Below are positions 56,092 through 64,000 of a DNA stretch of 64,000 nt, one piece after another. The notes under the pieces are model-generated. The model searched no databases. It was not told the origin of the DNA and was given only the letters and a program-made list of their open reading frames with translations. This stretch comes from Sipunculus nudus (taxonomy: Eukaryota; Annelida; Sipuncula; Golfingiida; Sipunculidae). Made by a program: the position numbers and the translations under genes. How positions within the stretch are numbered: the first letter of the stretch is position 1; each line of letters begins with the position of its first letter. Location of the stretch: contig CM049307.1 of assembly GCA_026874595.1 (NCBI GenBank), positions 48,829,678-48,893,677 on the forward strand. The letters are read 5' to 3'.

Positions 56092-58910
56092 TGTGGCTGG
56101 TTTTATATTCGCGATCACACCATACATTATATGTATCACCATCATTTTATGAACTTATTGTATGAATATGTTCACAAAATCGTATAATTTTGATGGAGAC
56201 GGTGAGTAGAAATCGTTGATCATTGTTGGCATATAATTTGAAAGATCTGATTATTTATATCAATTTCTTACATTAACGGTAACATACAAGATCAATTAAT
56301 TATTATAATATCACTCATGAATTGCCTTCGATGATTGGGCTTATTTTCGCGAAGGTTTTATTTTCACAATAATTACCCTTTTGCGAGCATCGTGAATTTG
56401 ACCTTCGCGTACAAAAAGGCGACCGCAGTATATATTTTGGAGTCAACATAAGTTTAAAACATGATTCAGAATGATAGAACGTGAGGTGTTTCTACTAGCC
56501 TGGGGATGATGATATAGTTCCTGTTTTCTTTCCCTTAGATCTGCCAGACAAAAGGATGCTTGTATGGCAAGGTTGATGCAGTATGAAGGTTGTGGTAACC
56601 AAGCTGTGGTCTGGATGAGAGAGTTCTGGGGTTACCCGAGGATCTCATACACGTGTAAGTAGTCGCCTTCATCAGGAGGATATGTGTTCATCCCCGTTCG
56701 TGTCTGTGTTTGTGTGTGTGTTCGTTCATAACATAACTCAATCAGTCTTAAACGGAATCTCATAATATTTTAAGGACATTTCGAGAATATGCCAATAAAG
56801 TAACAATTATATTTTGGTGTGGATTCGGAATTTAGTCAGAACTTAGGAATATCATCAATGAATATTCACAAATGCATCCCACAATAGCCTCCCCCCCCCC
56901 TCAACCCCGTAGCGGAGGCTTGTATTCCTTCGTATGCAGATTTCTAATTTATAATATATTCGACACTACACACACTTCTTTGAAATATGTTACCCACGTT
57001 CGGTTCTTACCATTCGTGTCTACCCTTGTTTACAAAAACAAAAAGCATTTAGCAGTTCAGACTGACACGTCAAATATTACATAATGATAAAAACATGTAT
57101 CAAGGAATCTTAAAGAGATGAATGTAAAATCCAATTGAATTCACTGACTGGTTATCACAAACGCGATAAGCATGAAAATAATGAGTCCACGTTTTCAAGG
57201 ATACAGACTCCAGTACTTGGAATTGTACTCGGAGGTCAGGAGTTGACATATCAGGCCAGTTCCAGTAGAAAAAAAAAGTTTGTCATCTGACGTTAATATT
57301 GCTAAACATAAGACAAGGATTAAGGTGTTTACAGACTATTGACATAATATTTTAAACACAGATTGGTCCGCATTTAATTCCCTTCTGCATGGCGATATTG
57401 GACGGACCTCCACATAAAAGAAATCTACCCCTAAAATGTAAACACGGGTCGGCAGCTTTTGATTATTGGTCCCGTGAATATGGGCGCCTCTTTTGTGCGT
57501 AACGACTATTATGACGTCATCACTGTTCTCTACCATGTACTTTTCATAGAATAGTGGCAAGGTGTGGCAAAATATGCAGAACAGACCAGTTTCTCATAAA
57601 ATGGTTTTCAATTGTTTACAGGAAAATGATATTTAGTAAGCTATTATTTCAAAAACAGTTAATTACGCATTTTCCTCTTTCTGCCCTAGGGACAGAAAGT
57701 TTGGGCGTTCTTTGACTTGTACTAAAACATGTACTCGGACTCTGGTAGTGTTATTTCGAGTCTTTTCAAAGTCTATTTTCAAAGTTTAAGTTCATTAAAG
57801 ACCCCATAAAGTATACATTAATTTAACAATGGTACAGAGTTTTCCCTGATGGTATATATATTTTTTAAATTTTCACTTACTTAAACATGATGTTGTAACA
57901 TTAAAAAATATCGGTAATTTAAATGTTAAAAAAGTACGTTATTTTAAACACCCAGGAACAGTAGGTCACATTTTCGTGGTCTAATATTAAAATATGTGAC
58001 AATATCTCATCGATGTTTTTTTTTTCCTCAATTGTATGTCTTCTTGTTGAAAATGAATTTTAAAATTTGTCTATTGTATCAAAATTTAACTTTTCACTTT
58101 TAAAGTAGAAGGAGACTTTTTTTGCACATGAAGACCAGGTCCTTGGTAATGTTTCTAATTTATTTTATGCCATAAATTCCCCAAAGATTTCTTACATGTA
58201 ATTCTTTGTGTTGATCATATGCCCCATTTTTCGAACTGGAGCAATGCATGTATTTTCTATGAAATCTGGCAAAATTCAATATATTATGTCTCGACAGTAA
58301 ATATAAAAGGAATAGTCACCTTGAACATATTTTTTATTCCCAAAAACAAGTAGGGTCTTTAGAACAAAATTTTTATGTGTGTGGCCTTACCCATTGTGAA
58401 GAGGTACGCACGGAGGCATTGAGAAATTTAGTATATTTGAAAGAGCCAACATTGCAGTTTTTATGTATTCCCTGTGCCGAAAGTGATTCCATGTGAATGA
58501 TAAACCTTAGAGAATCTAAGGCACGTTGATTTATTCGATGAAACATTCATTTATATAGACTGTGATCTTAGGCATTCCTTTATTTGTTTATGAAAAGGTA
58601 TACAGAAATGAAATGAGGTAAACTCTATCATAATAATCATCATTCCTGAAAAAAAAAGTTTAATCCTATTCCCAGAATCTGGTTCTGTTAAATATTTTGT
58701 TCGAATTAGTGTTGGTACACAGAAGCTGATTAACTGATCACGTGATCAGTTAACACGGACGTAAGATCTAGTTAGAATTCACGTACGAATATAATTTCCT
58801 TTTTCATACAAACCTACACGTATATTTTTACAGGTTCTGCCATTTCGACCACGGCCAGCCTTCTGATGGTAGGCATTGCGGCTATTCTGTCCAAGGTCTT
58901 CGGTAACTAA
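44702..58910 (+). CDS. Secreted six-Cys, GPI-type protein gene; alternative first exons and mutually exclusive exons
   Basis: This is the gene as joined from exon 1 (D shown; A or C also fit), exon 2 (52537-52684), exon 3 (53933-54057) or exon 4 (56539-56654), and exon 5 (58834-58910). The summed coding length is 393 bases with exon 3 (130 aa) and 384 with exon 4 (127 aa). The predicted protein has a signal peptide, a mature domain with six cysteines in either form, and a C-terminal hydrophobic segment 'TTASLLMVGIAAILSKVF' ending GN, as in GPI-anchored proteins. All donors are GT and all acceptors AG. I do not recognise the family and assign no function. An outer-membrane-leaflet or secreted role is inferred from the signals. 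Intron 1 carries two HINE elements and a SINE. An undetected extra exon or an annotation gap between exons 3 and 4 remains possible. Confidence 0.65.
44888..45300. repeat. Palindromic ATTC/GAAT motif cluster
   Basis: Motifs of the type 'ccatggagtgtatacattccatgg', 'ggaatgtgtacattcta' and 'agaatttgtgcattctgtgg' repeat about every 35-60 bp. The 106-codon open frame across 44890-45210 begins inside this repeat and has no family resemblance, so it is not called as a gene. Confidence 0.5.
45644..46439 (+). mobile_element. HINE-like element, family 1 (copy e, short)
   Basis: It begins TAAGCTCAG with a reduced hairpin, has core units with 'cagggcacaaatc(g/a)taa' at about 45925 and 46085, and ends GGCTGAGCGTCATGACCC with 'taggtcacttgtt'. 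No ORF. Confidence 0.65.
46440..46819. other. Spacer in intron 1
   Basis: Partly similar to 41820-42130. No gene. Confidence 0.5.
46820..49646 (+). mobile_element. HINE-like element, family 1 (copy f, long form)
   Basis: 5' end TAGCTCAGCTGACT-ATA-AGTCATCTGAGCT, a 13-bp stem with one mismatch, followed by GTCCGTCCGTCC. Three long core units start with 'ggcataatgttagatgt' near 46937, 47618 and 48271. The 3' end is TTCAGCTGAGCG, then 'gacccataggtcccttgtt'. It is the opposite-orientation partner of 13477-16708. No ORF. Confidence 0.72.
49647..50424. other. Intron 1 sequence with unsupported overlapping frames
   Basis: The longest uninterrupted frame in the window (146 codons, minus, 50216-49776) lies here. 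Its composition is Ile/Tyr/Thr-rich as expected from AT-rich DNA, and a 62-codon plus-strand frame overlaps it. I see no motif or signal, so no gene is called. Confidence 0.45.
50425..50690 (+). mobile_element. tRNA-derived SINE (second copy)
   Basis: It begins CGGCTTCTGTGG with an A-box-like GTGGTCTAAGCAGG and a B-box-like GAGTTCGAATATT about 30 bp on. The body shares 'gctgagctctgtaggttaatggg' text with the copy at 4825-5054. It contains a G-rich run at 50558-50581. Confidence 0.55.
50691..52536. other. End of intron 1
   Basis: Non-repetitive AT-rich sequence with short G/C runs near 50795-50865. No additional exon recognised. It ends with a strong pyrimidine tract and the exon 2 acceptor. 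Confidence 0.5.
52537..52684 (+). CDS. Exon 2 of the six-Cys gene
   Basis: The acceptor is 'catttttttctctcag' and the donor AC|gtaagc; 148 bases, phase 1 in, phase 2 out. The first two bases complete the exon 1 codon. It encodes 'ANAGADSSCSDDSISACIHL' and onward to '…RIRTICS', supplying three of the six cysteines (SSC, SAC, TIC). The signal-peptidase site probably lies in the ANAGA stretch at the start. Strong splice sites and phase agreement with all four first exons support it. Confidence 0.75.
52685..53932. other. Intron 2
   Basis: 1,248 bases, no repeats or exons recognised. Confidence 0.55.
53933..54057 (+). CDS. Exon 3 (mutually exclusive form 1)
   Basis: The acceptor is tttgcag and the donor G|gtaatg; 125 bases, phase 2 in, phase 1 out. 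It encodes 'KQYFATCMANLQNKCGG' then '…AVNFLCGEGYE', giving three cysteines. Joining to exon 5 makes a GGT (Gly) junction codon and continues in frame. Joining to exon 4 instead shifts the frame and reaches a TGA after 12 codons. Exon 4 has the same phases and a related C-M-A-x-L-x4-CG core. Confidence 0.68.
54058..56538. other. Intron between the alternative exons
   Basis: A (TA)n tract at 56010-56091, an A-rich run at 54527-54555, and a minus-strand open frame at 55425-55171 that looks mildly protein-like but has no recognised family. No extra plus-strand exon with the phases needed to join exons 3 and 4 was found. Confidence 0.5.
56539..56654 (+). CDS. Exon 4 (mutually exclusive form 2)
   Basis: The acceptor is 'ttttctttcccttag' and the donor T|gtaagt; 116 bases, phase 2 in, phase 1 out. 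It encodes 'SARQKDACMARLMQYEGCGN' then 'VVWMREFWGYPRISYT'. Its last base with exon 5 makes TGT (Cys), so this form also has six cysteines. It fits exon 2 directly (AC + A). Both splice sites are strong. The peptide aligns with exon 3 through C-M-A-x-L and C-G. Confidence 0.7.
56655..58833. other. Intron before the last exon
   Basis: AT-rich, no repeats or exons recognised. Confidence 0.55.
58834..58910 (+). CDS. Exon 5 (C-terminal hydrophobic tail and stop)
   Basis: The acceptor is tatttttacag; phase 1 in; 77 bases ending in TAA (58908-58910). It encodes 'SAISTTASLLMVGIAAIL' then SKVFGN. Small residues before a ~15-residue hydrophobic run at the very C-terminus are what a GPI-attachment signal looks like. 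A type I membrane anchor is less likely because almost no tail follows. Confidence 0.72.
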
Positions 58911-59360
58911 GGACAAGAAAGACGTCCGTGACAGCAGCGTTCAGGATGAAAGATCCAATGGACTTCACGGAACGCGGATAGTCTAAATGTCGAATAACTT
59001 CCACCGATCACTGATAACTGTTTGGCGTATCTTGCAATTGTCCTGTTAATAGAAAATTTGTAATTTGTCCGAGTACTTACGGTTTTAATTTGTTAACTTG
59101 GGCATTAAAAAAAACGAAAAAAATGCAAACCAGTGGGACTGCGCTTACAAATATCAAGCACACGTACGAAATCCATAAAATATTTTCATGATTTATTCAT
59201 TTGTTCTGAGCATTGGCATTACATTTTTAAGCGAAACCAAGATCCCCTGCATGTGTGCTGATGGTCCACCTGGTTTGTTCTTTTATTTTCCAAGCCCTGA
59301 AACGTAATTCTACATCAAAGACAGAATATATCAACAATAAAACATTCATTTAGAAGCTTC
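58911..59360 (+). other. 3' UTR of the six-Cys gene with poly(A) signal
   Basis: AATAAA at 59336-59341 lies about 430 bases after the stop, with a second AATAAA-like site at about 59368. Confidence 0.55.
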
Positions 59361-60620
59361 TATTTGAAATAAAAAGATAACTTTACAGGACGTTCGTTTT
59401 ATTGTCTTCTTTAGATAGTGTTTGTACAGGACGTTCGTTGTATTGTCTTCTACAGACGGTGTTTGTAAAGTAGTCTTAAAAAGAACACTTCTGTTAGCAG
59501 TGAAATAATACGTTGGGTACACTAGTTGGACATAAAAATGTAAAAAACTCAGCCAGAACCAGACATATATAGTGGTGGTAAAATCGGCCGGGTCGGTCGT
59601 GAAAAAGGGTGTTGCTCAGGCGTTGACGGATTCCACACAAAGAAAGTGAGTTTTAAAGGTACATAAACATCTGGCATACTGAACTTTACTAATGAATATA
59701 GTTTAACAACTATTTTGTAAAACACCATAATATGAACTAGAGTATTTTTTTATCTTTTTGGTGACAAGGAGCACTATCTAAGCCAAAACAGACCAGGTTA
59801 AGCTTAGATAAAAAAAAATCATGATTTTTGACGATTTGTCGATTGAGATTCAAACAGTGATAATTGCTGTACTTGTCAATCCCACAACGGACGCACTATA
59901 TTGTTCTCTATGACCCTAACTTTTAAATAATTAATTCACGTACCTAAGTATTTCACGAGCTTTTCCAGAAATCTGTAAATTCTGTAACTGGATTTGGTTG
60001 GTCTTCCTTCGTCCACACTCTTTCTAATTTTATTTACCTATCTACTTTGTTTATGACAGTTAATTTTTCAATTTTAGAAGATCAAATATTGCCAGAAATG
60101 CAGGTTTGAATCATTACCTGCAAACAAATACGATTTGCAGGCAGGCACGTTGTCAACACAATAAAACAACACAGCAATTTGAATTTTAAATCTTCAAATG
60201 TCCGAAAGGTCAGTCCAAATGTGGAATGTTATTATTGATCCAAACTTATACTGCCAGTCTATTAGTTAAACGTGATGGTCAAAGTGACTTATCTGAGTAA
60301 CTTCTTATGAGATGCAGGCATATCCAGCAGTTTACTTTAGTTTCCCCAACTGCTGGATAGCGGCATCACTCATCCCATTCAGGCACCAGAGATTAGTGAA
60401 GAGCCTTGCTGTCCTGAACCCCTAGGGTAGCCCACTTTACAATAGGGATGGTCTATTAATTGATCAGTCCAAATATAGTTAAGAGGGGTGGTAGTAGGTC
60501 TGGTGACTTACAATGTGTTATAACATAAAAAAGCTAACTGATGATTTGAAGACCCCATGATGTCAGTTGATTTCCTTTGCCTGCTAAGATTTTAAGGCAA
60601 AACGTCTTGAAGAATCTAGA
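59361..60620. other. Convergent intergenic region
   Basis: A 41-bp tandem pair ('tacaggacgttcgtt…gtgtttg') at 59384-59466. Otherwise single-copy AT-rich DNA, no gene seen. Confidence 0.55.
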
Positions 60621-60632
60621 TAGTTGATAGTC

Positions 60633-60638
60633 TTTATT
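60633..60638 (-). terminator. Poly(A) signal of the lectin-like gene
   Basis: AATAAA on the minus strand, about 120 bases after the stop codon at 60759-60761. Confidence 0.5.
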
Positions 60639-60758
60639 TAGGATATGATAAACAGCTGAGCACGATTAAAGCAACACGCTTCATACATATAGAGTAAATT
60701 TGTAAGATTAAATTCTCATTGTAAAGTTAACTTTTATATAGGTTCCATGAGTTTCAAA

Positions 60759-61000
60759 TTAATTTTTGTCACATGTAATTTGTTTTTCACACAACACGGC
60801 CCGCGGCCCGTCCTTGGCGTCCCACCACTTGAATACCGCCGTATCGAAGATAAGATAGTTCTCATCATCCTTGTCCTCCCAGAAACGATGCTCGTCGTCT
60901 CCCCAGTCTGCGTACGTCACCGGCCGTTTAGTTGCCTCCCAAATCCATTTTCCCTCCTGCTTTTTGTCGGTACCAGAGGTCAGATAACTAAGATAGCGGT
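60759..61000 (-). CDS. Lectin-like gene, last exon
   Basis: The acceptor …ctgtaatag precedes ACCGC at 61000; 242 bases, phase 1 in. It encodes 'HRYLSYLTSGTDKKQEGKW' through to '…AVLCEKQITCDKN' and stop. This is the C-terminal half of the domain, with the two closing-strand tryptophans and the penultimate cysteine. Confidence 0.78.
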
Positions 61001-62619
61001 CTATTACAGCTATATCAAAGTAAAATTATATGACTAGTTTATCAAATTAATTTAGCATTGATATAAACTTTCACATCCTAATGGTATTCTAACTTTGATT
61101 TTTAAGGTATTAGTATTTGATACTCAATAACAGCTTCACTTCTAAAAATGTTGCTTCTTTTCCTAACAAATATGTCCCCTCTGAAAAAAGTGCACTTGAG
61201 TCGATTAATTCGAGTGTTAACAAAAATAAAGGGCGTCATAAAAACAGTGTTGTTATGTATACAAAGACGACATCACTGAAACAATTTTGAGAGATCCACT
61301 TGAATCTAGTCCGCTGAAAAGAGATGAAAAAATCTGTTGAGCTCCAATGGCAGCGTTAAAGCTCTAAGATTCTTATGTCAAGCGTGAATTTTATAATTAC
61401 GTATAGGTCCGAGGGCCAGGTTTGACTCAATGGTTTCTTTCAGGTGAAGCCACTCTTCCTTGGTCTCTATACTGACTAGCTTGGCTCTATCCCACCTGCA
61501 TCTCATAACAGCACAGCGGCGGTTGCAGTCCATTTTAGGATAAAACTTGTAGCAGGATATGTTTTTCCTGTCACTCTCATGAAATGGATATGCAAAAGGA
61601 CCTTCGCACTCAACATCTACAACAATGACAGTTTACATGTCGATCGGACTAATTCATCCAACTGACGAATTTAATTAGAATGAATGATCTTCAAAAGTCA
61701 TCATGCATATTTCCACAAGCTGGTACTTACTGCATTCTCTCGACACATCCTCGAGAGTGAATCTGATGGTTGGATCAAGCAAAGAAGTAATATGAGATAA
61801 CGACATGATGTCACAGCCTTCTCTACACACTCCAGGACATGTTCTCTCTTCTGGTGTCTTCATGAAAGCGCTACCTGGCTCCCTTTCATCTGAAGGCTCA
61901 TTTGCTGAGGCCTTAGCAAAGATCCCTGTGAGTTGAGCAATGCAATCTATTTCTTCGAAAATGGTTAACCAGTCCAGGCATCATTGGGAAACGAAAGTGA
62001 TAGACGGACAAGTTTGGTTCGAACGAAAGACATCAGTTAAATGGCATTTAATTTAATGTCCGATATGGCACTATGTATACGTATTTTTATTTCTGCACAT
62101 AAAGCATCATTACTTTTTGGTTAATGATTGTTTATACCATAATTATCATCTTCTCAATTAGCTTACTTCACTTACGAGGGATCGGACTTAATAAGTTTAA
62201 AGCCGTCATATTGTCATGTGGTTATAAATTCTATTTTAAGCACCATTTTGATAAAATATGTGACTTACGCATACAATATCAGTGTCAATAATAAGAGGTA
62301 ATTTTTAGGTACAAGCTACATGAGTTTAACAGCCATTGCATCTCTATAAATCACAATTACGAATACTCATCTTTTGTGTAGTATACATATACGCGTTTAT
62401 TAATATATATCTGATATAATAATATTTGCGGCAATACAAAAAGGGGTAAATGATTCCTGTCTGGTAGAATATCTGTCAATATGTAAATCACATTTCCAGG
62501 GTAAATTGGTTAATAAGAACCCTACCTGTCAAAAGAAACACCACTATAAGGGCTTATTGTTTATATACCATTCTCCAGGTAAACAGGCATGCAGGCTTCC
62601 GGCAGATATTTGATATAAC
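60759..62619 (-). CDS. C-type-lectin-like gene, 3' portion (four exons)
   Basis: Exons on the minus strand are 62619-62569, 61925-61731, 61616-61401 and 61000-60759. All three introns are phase 1 with GT/AG ends, and the frame is continuous to TAA. The last two exons form a C-type lectin fold: 'CYKFYPKMDCNRRC…', 'RAKLVSIETKEEWLHL', then 'EGKWIWEATKRPVTYADWG' and 'FKWWDA…AVLCEK'. The first two exons add a Cys-rich N-terminal part. Neither EPN nor QPD, nor the WND motif, is present (WWDA instead), so calcium-dependent sugar binding is doubtful. The signal-peptide exon is not seen and probably lies beyond the window. The likely product is a secreted or membrane lectin-like protein. Confidence 0.78.
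61401..61616 (-). CDS. Lectin-like gene, third visible exon
   Basis: Acceptor ttgttgtag, donor C|gtaatt; 216 bases, phase 1 at both ends. It encodes 'VECEGPFAYPFHESDRKNIS' then CYKFYP… and 'LVSIETKEEWLHLKETIE', the N-terminal half of the domain. Extra cysteines (DCNRRCAVMRC) are unusual for this part of the fold. Confidence 0.8.
61731..61925 (-). CDS. Lectin-like gene, second visible exon
   Basis: Acceptor 'caactcacag', donor A|gtaagt; 195 bases, phase 1 at both ends. It encodes an acidic linker 'NEPSDEREPGS' followed by a Cys-rich 'TCPGVCREGCDIMSLSH' and '…LEDVSREC'. The family of this upstream part is not recognised. Confidence 0.65.
62569..62619 (-). CDS. Lectin-like gene, first visible small exon
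   Basis: Acceptor 'ttactgttatag', donor G|gtatat; 51 bases, phase 1 at both ends, encoding 'YIKYLPEACMPVYLEN'. It is called because the phases match and the peptide is reasonable. It is short, so chance is possible. Confidence 0.4.
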
Positions 62620-64000
62620 CTATAACAGTAATATACCAAAAACCAGAAATCATAGTTGGTCATGGAACAAGAATTTCACTCTGAGATGTCATCCAATGTC
62701 AGGATTACTTTTACGTAGCAAACACTGTGTTAACACACATTTGTTAACTATTATTCAAGAATCGGTATCGGAACGTTTGACAAGTCCCATTAAACTGAAC
62801 CACAGGCGAAAAGTCTGGTTGAATTTGTGCGATGTATTTTATTATGGAAAAGAAAAACAAAGTTTCGTTGTTTACTTATAGTGTTTTGACTATAGTTAAC
62901 ATAAAGGTCACTGTTTAAACCAAAAACAAACTGTATACAGTACGTTCAATTTGAAATCTTTGTATTTTTCTGACTATGTAGGTCATATGTTGACACTTCT
63001 ACTGAGGCTGGTGCCGGGCTCCTTTTTAATGTATGTCGGACAGCTACATTTACAAAATATACGATAAAATAAATTTTCAAAAGATAATATGTGGGCAAGA
63101 TGAAATTCTCTGAAAACATACTACCAGATTTTGTGTCTTTCGCAGTATTTTGAAACAAATTTAGGTAAAAATAGACGTCATTAACAAATCAGATTTTTAA
63201 CACGAAACAAGGAAACCATGGATTGATCTTTTTACCAGACCTTTGTCACAGGTAAAGCTTCGTTGTTTCACTTTTCTTAAGTTTGAGAACCACCAGTTAA
63301 GCTGTTAGAACAGGTCACTAATGAAATGTCCCAAGTAACAGTTTTGGATGATTTGTGACTTTAGGCGGCCATTTTTGATCTGTTATTCTCATCACAACAT
63401 TAGTTAAACTTTTTACGACGCCTTTTAAACAATGTCGGTCTACTTTAGGATCTAGATGTGTTACTCAGAGTAGTCTATTTAAAATTAAACGTGCTGTTAC
63501 TTTGGTCTTATTAAAATTAAACAATTTCCCCCTATTTAGATATTTAAAATGATCAGTTGTTAATTAAAAAGGATCTAGTACCACATGGGAGAAAACTAAG
63601 AAATCATTTCCTTTAAGAAATCGCAGCTTCTGAAAAAGAAGAAATTAATATTTCAAATTCGACAGTATGAAATAATCTCAAAAGCATTGTCACATTGCTC
63701 ACCGACTAACATTCCCGGGACTCTTGATAAATACAGAGTATGCATTGGGTTCTCTGGACTAGGCAGTAATGGTATGCGTTAATGCTTTTTCTATAAAGAT
63801 ATATTTATACAACGAACATTGCTGTTTCCAATGCAAATGCTAAAAGTAGATCACATCTGAGGAAACTGTTTACCGTTGGATAGATTTCCATGGTCCATTG
63901 CATGGTCTATATAACTTTGTTCATTAACGGAGAAAGCACATACTAACCTGGTTTCTTTGAAAATTAACAGCTAAAGCATCCTTACTTGCGCACAAACACA
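62620..64000. other. Upstream intron or flank of the lectin-like gene
   Basis: No further exon, signal peptide or repeat could be supported. Short frames here (for example 63158-62946 minus) lack splice and family support. Confidence 0.5.

Noticed and set aside
55993-56187. Tyr-Ile repeat frame
   Set aside because: Translation of a (TA)n microsatellite.

Overview
The window is eukaryotic nuclear DNA from an invertebrate, most likely a mollusc and probably a bivalve. It is AT-rich, its genes are split into short exons with GT/AG introns, it has no operons, and it is packed with mobile elements. Several elements have the layout of the bivalve 'pearl'/CvE and Helentron-derived (HINE) repeats: central tandem core repeats, a GACG-type microsatellite and terminal hairpins. 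The species assignment is inference; the gene structures and repeat boundaries are read from the sequence.

Two genes are supported, lying tail to tail at the right end. (1) A plus-strand gene encodes a small secreted six-cysteine protein with a hydrophobic C-terminal tail of the GPI-anchor type. Exon 2 is at 52537-52684, exon 3 at 53933-54057, exon 4 at 56539-56654 and exon 5 at 58834-58910. Upstream there are four copies (A-D) of a promoter plus signal-peptide exon cassette, at about 32.6-32.95, 41.3-41.65, 42.6-42.9 and 44.4-44.75 kb. Three of the four keep the start codon, and all four end in the phase that fits exon 2. Exons 3 and 4 encode similar peptides and have the same phases (2 in, 1 out). 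Using exactly one of them keeps the frame; using both or neither breaks it. This looks like a gene with selectable first exons and mutually exclusive middle exons (130 or 127 aa). (2) A minus-strand C-type-lectin-like gene has four linked exons at 62619-62569, 61925-61731, 61616-61401 and 61000-60759, all joined by phase-1 introns. Its 5' end lies to the right of what I can see.

Left part, region by region. 0-3.3 kb: a degenerate tandem repeat and a decayed intronless minus-strand coding region. 3.66-4.54 kb: a possible terminal exon whose stop-codon region has expanded into a 57-bp minisatellite. 4.8-17.9 kb: a nest of elements. A roughly 310-bp inverted-repeat MITE is split by a 5.1-kb HINE-like element with 180-bp core repeats, which is itself split by a second HINE family and by a truncated Ngaro-like tyrosine-recombinase retrotransposon. 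18.2-25.2 kb: a non-autonomous LTR retrotransposon with 485-bp LTRs, a 4-bp target duplication, three 440-bp tandem repeats directly after the 5' LTR, and no gag-pol. 25.5-28.4 kb: three inverted-repeat DNA transposon derivatives, including a clear hAT (8-bp duplication) and a Mutator-like MITE (about 10-bp duplication). 28.8-44.9 kb: large direct duplications that carry the first-exon cassettes, with a decayed LINE at 34.6-36.0 kb. 45.6-49.6 kb: two more HINE copies inside intron 1.
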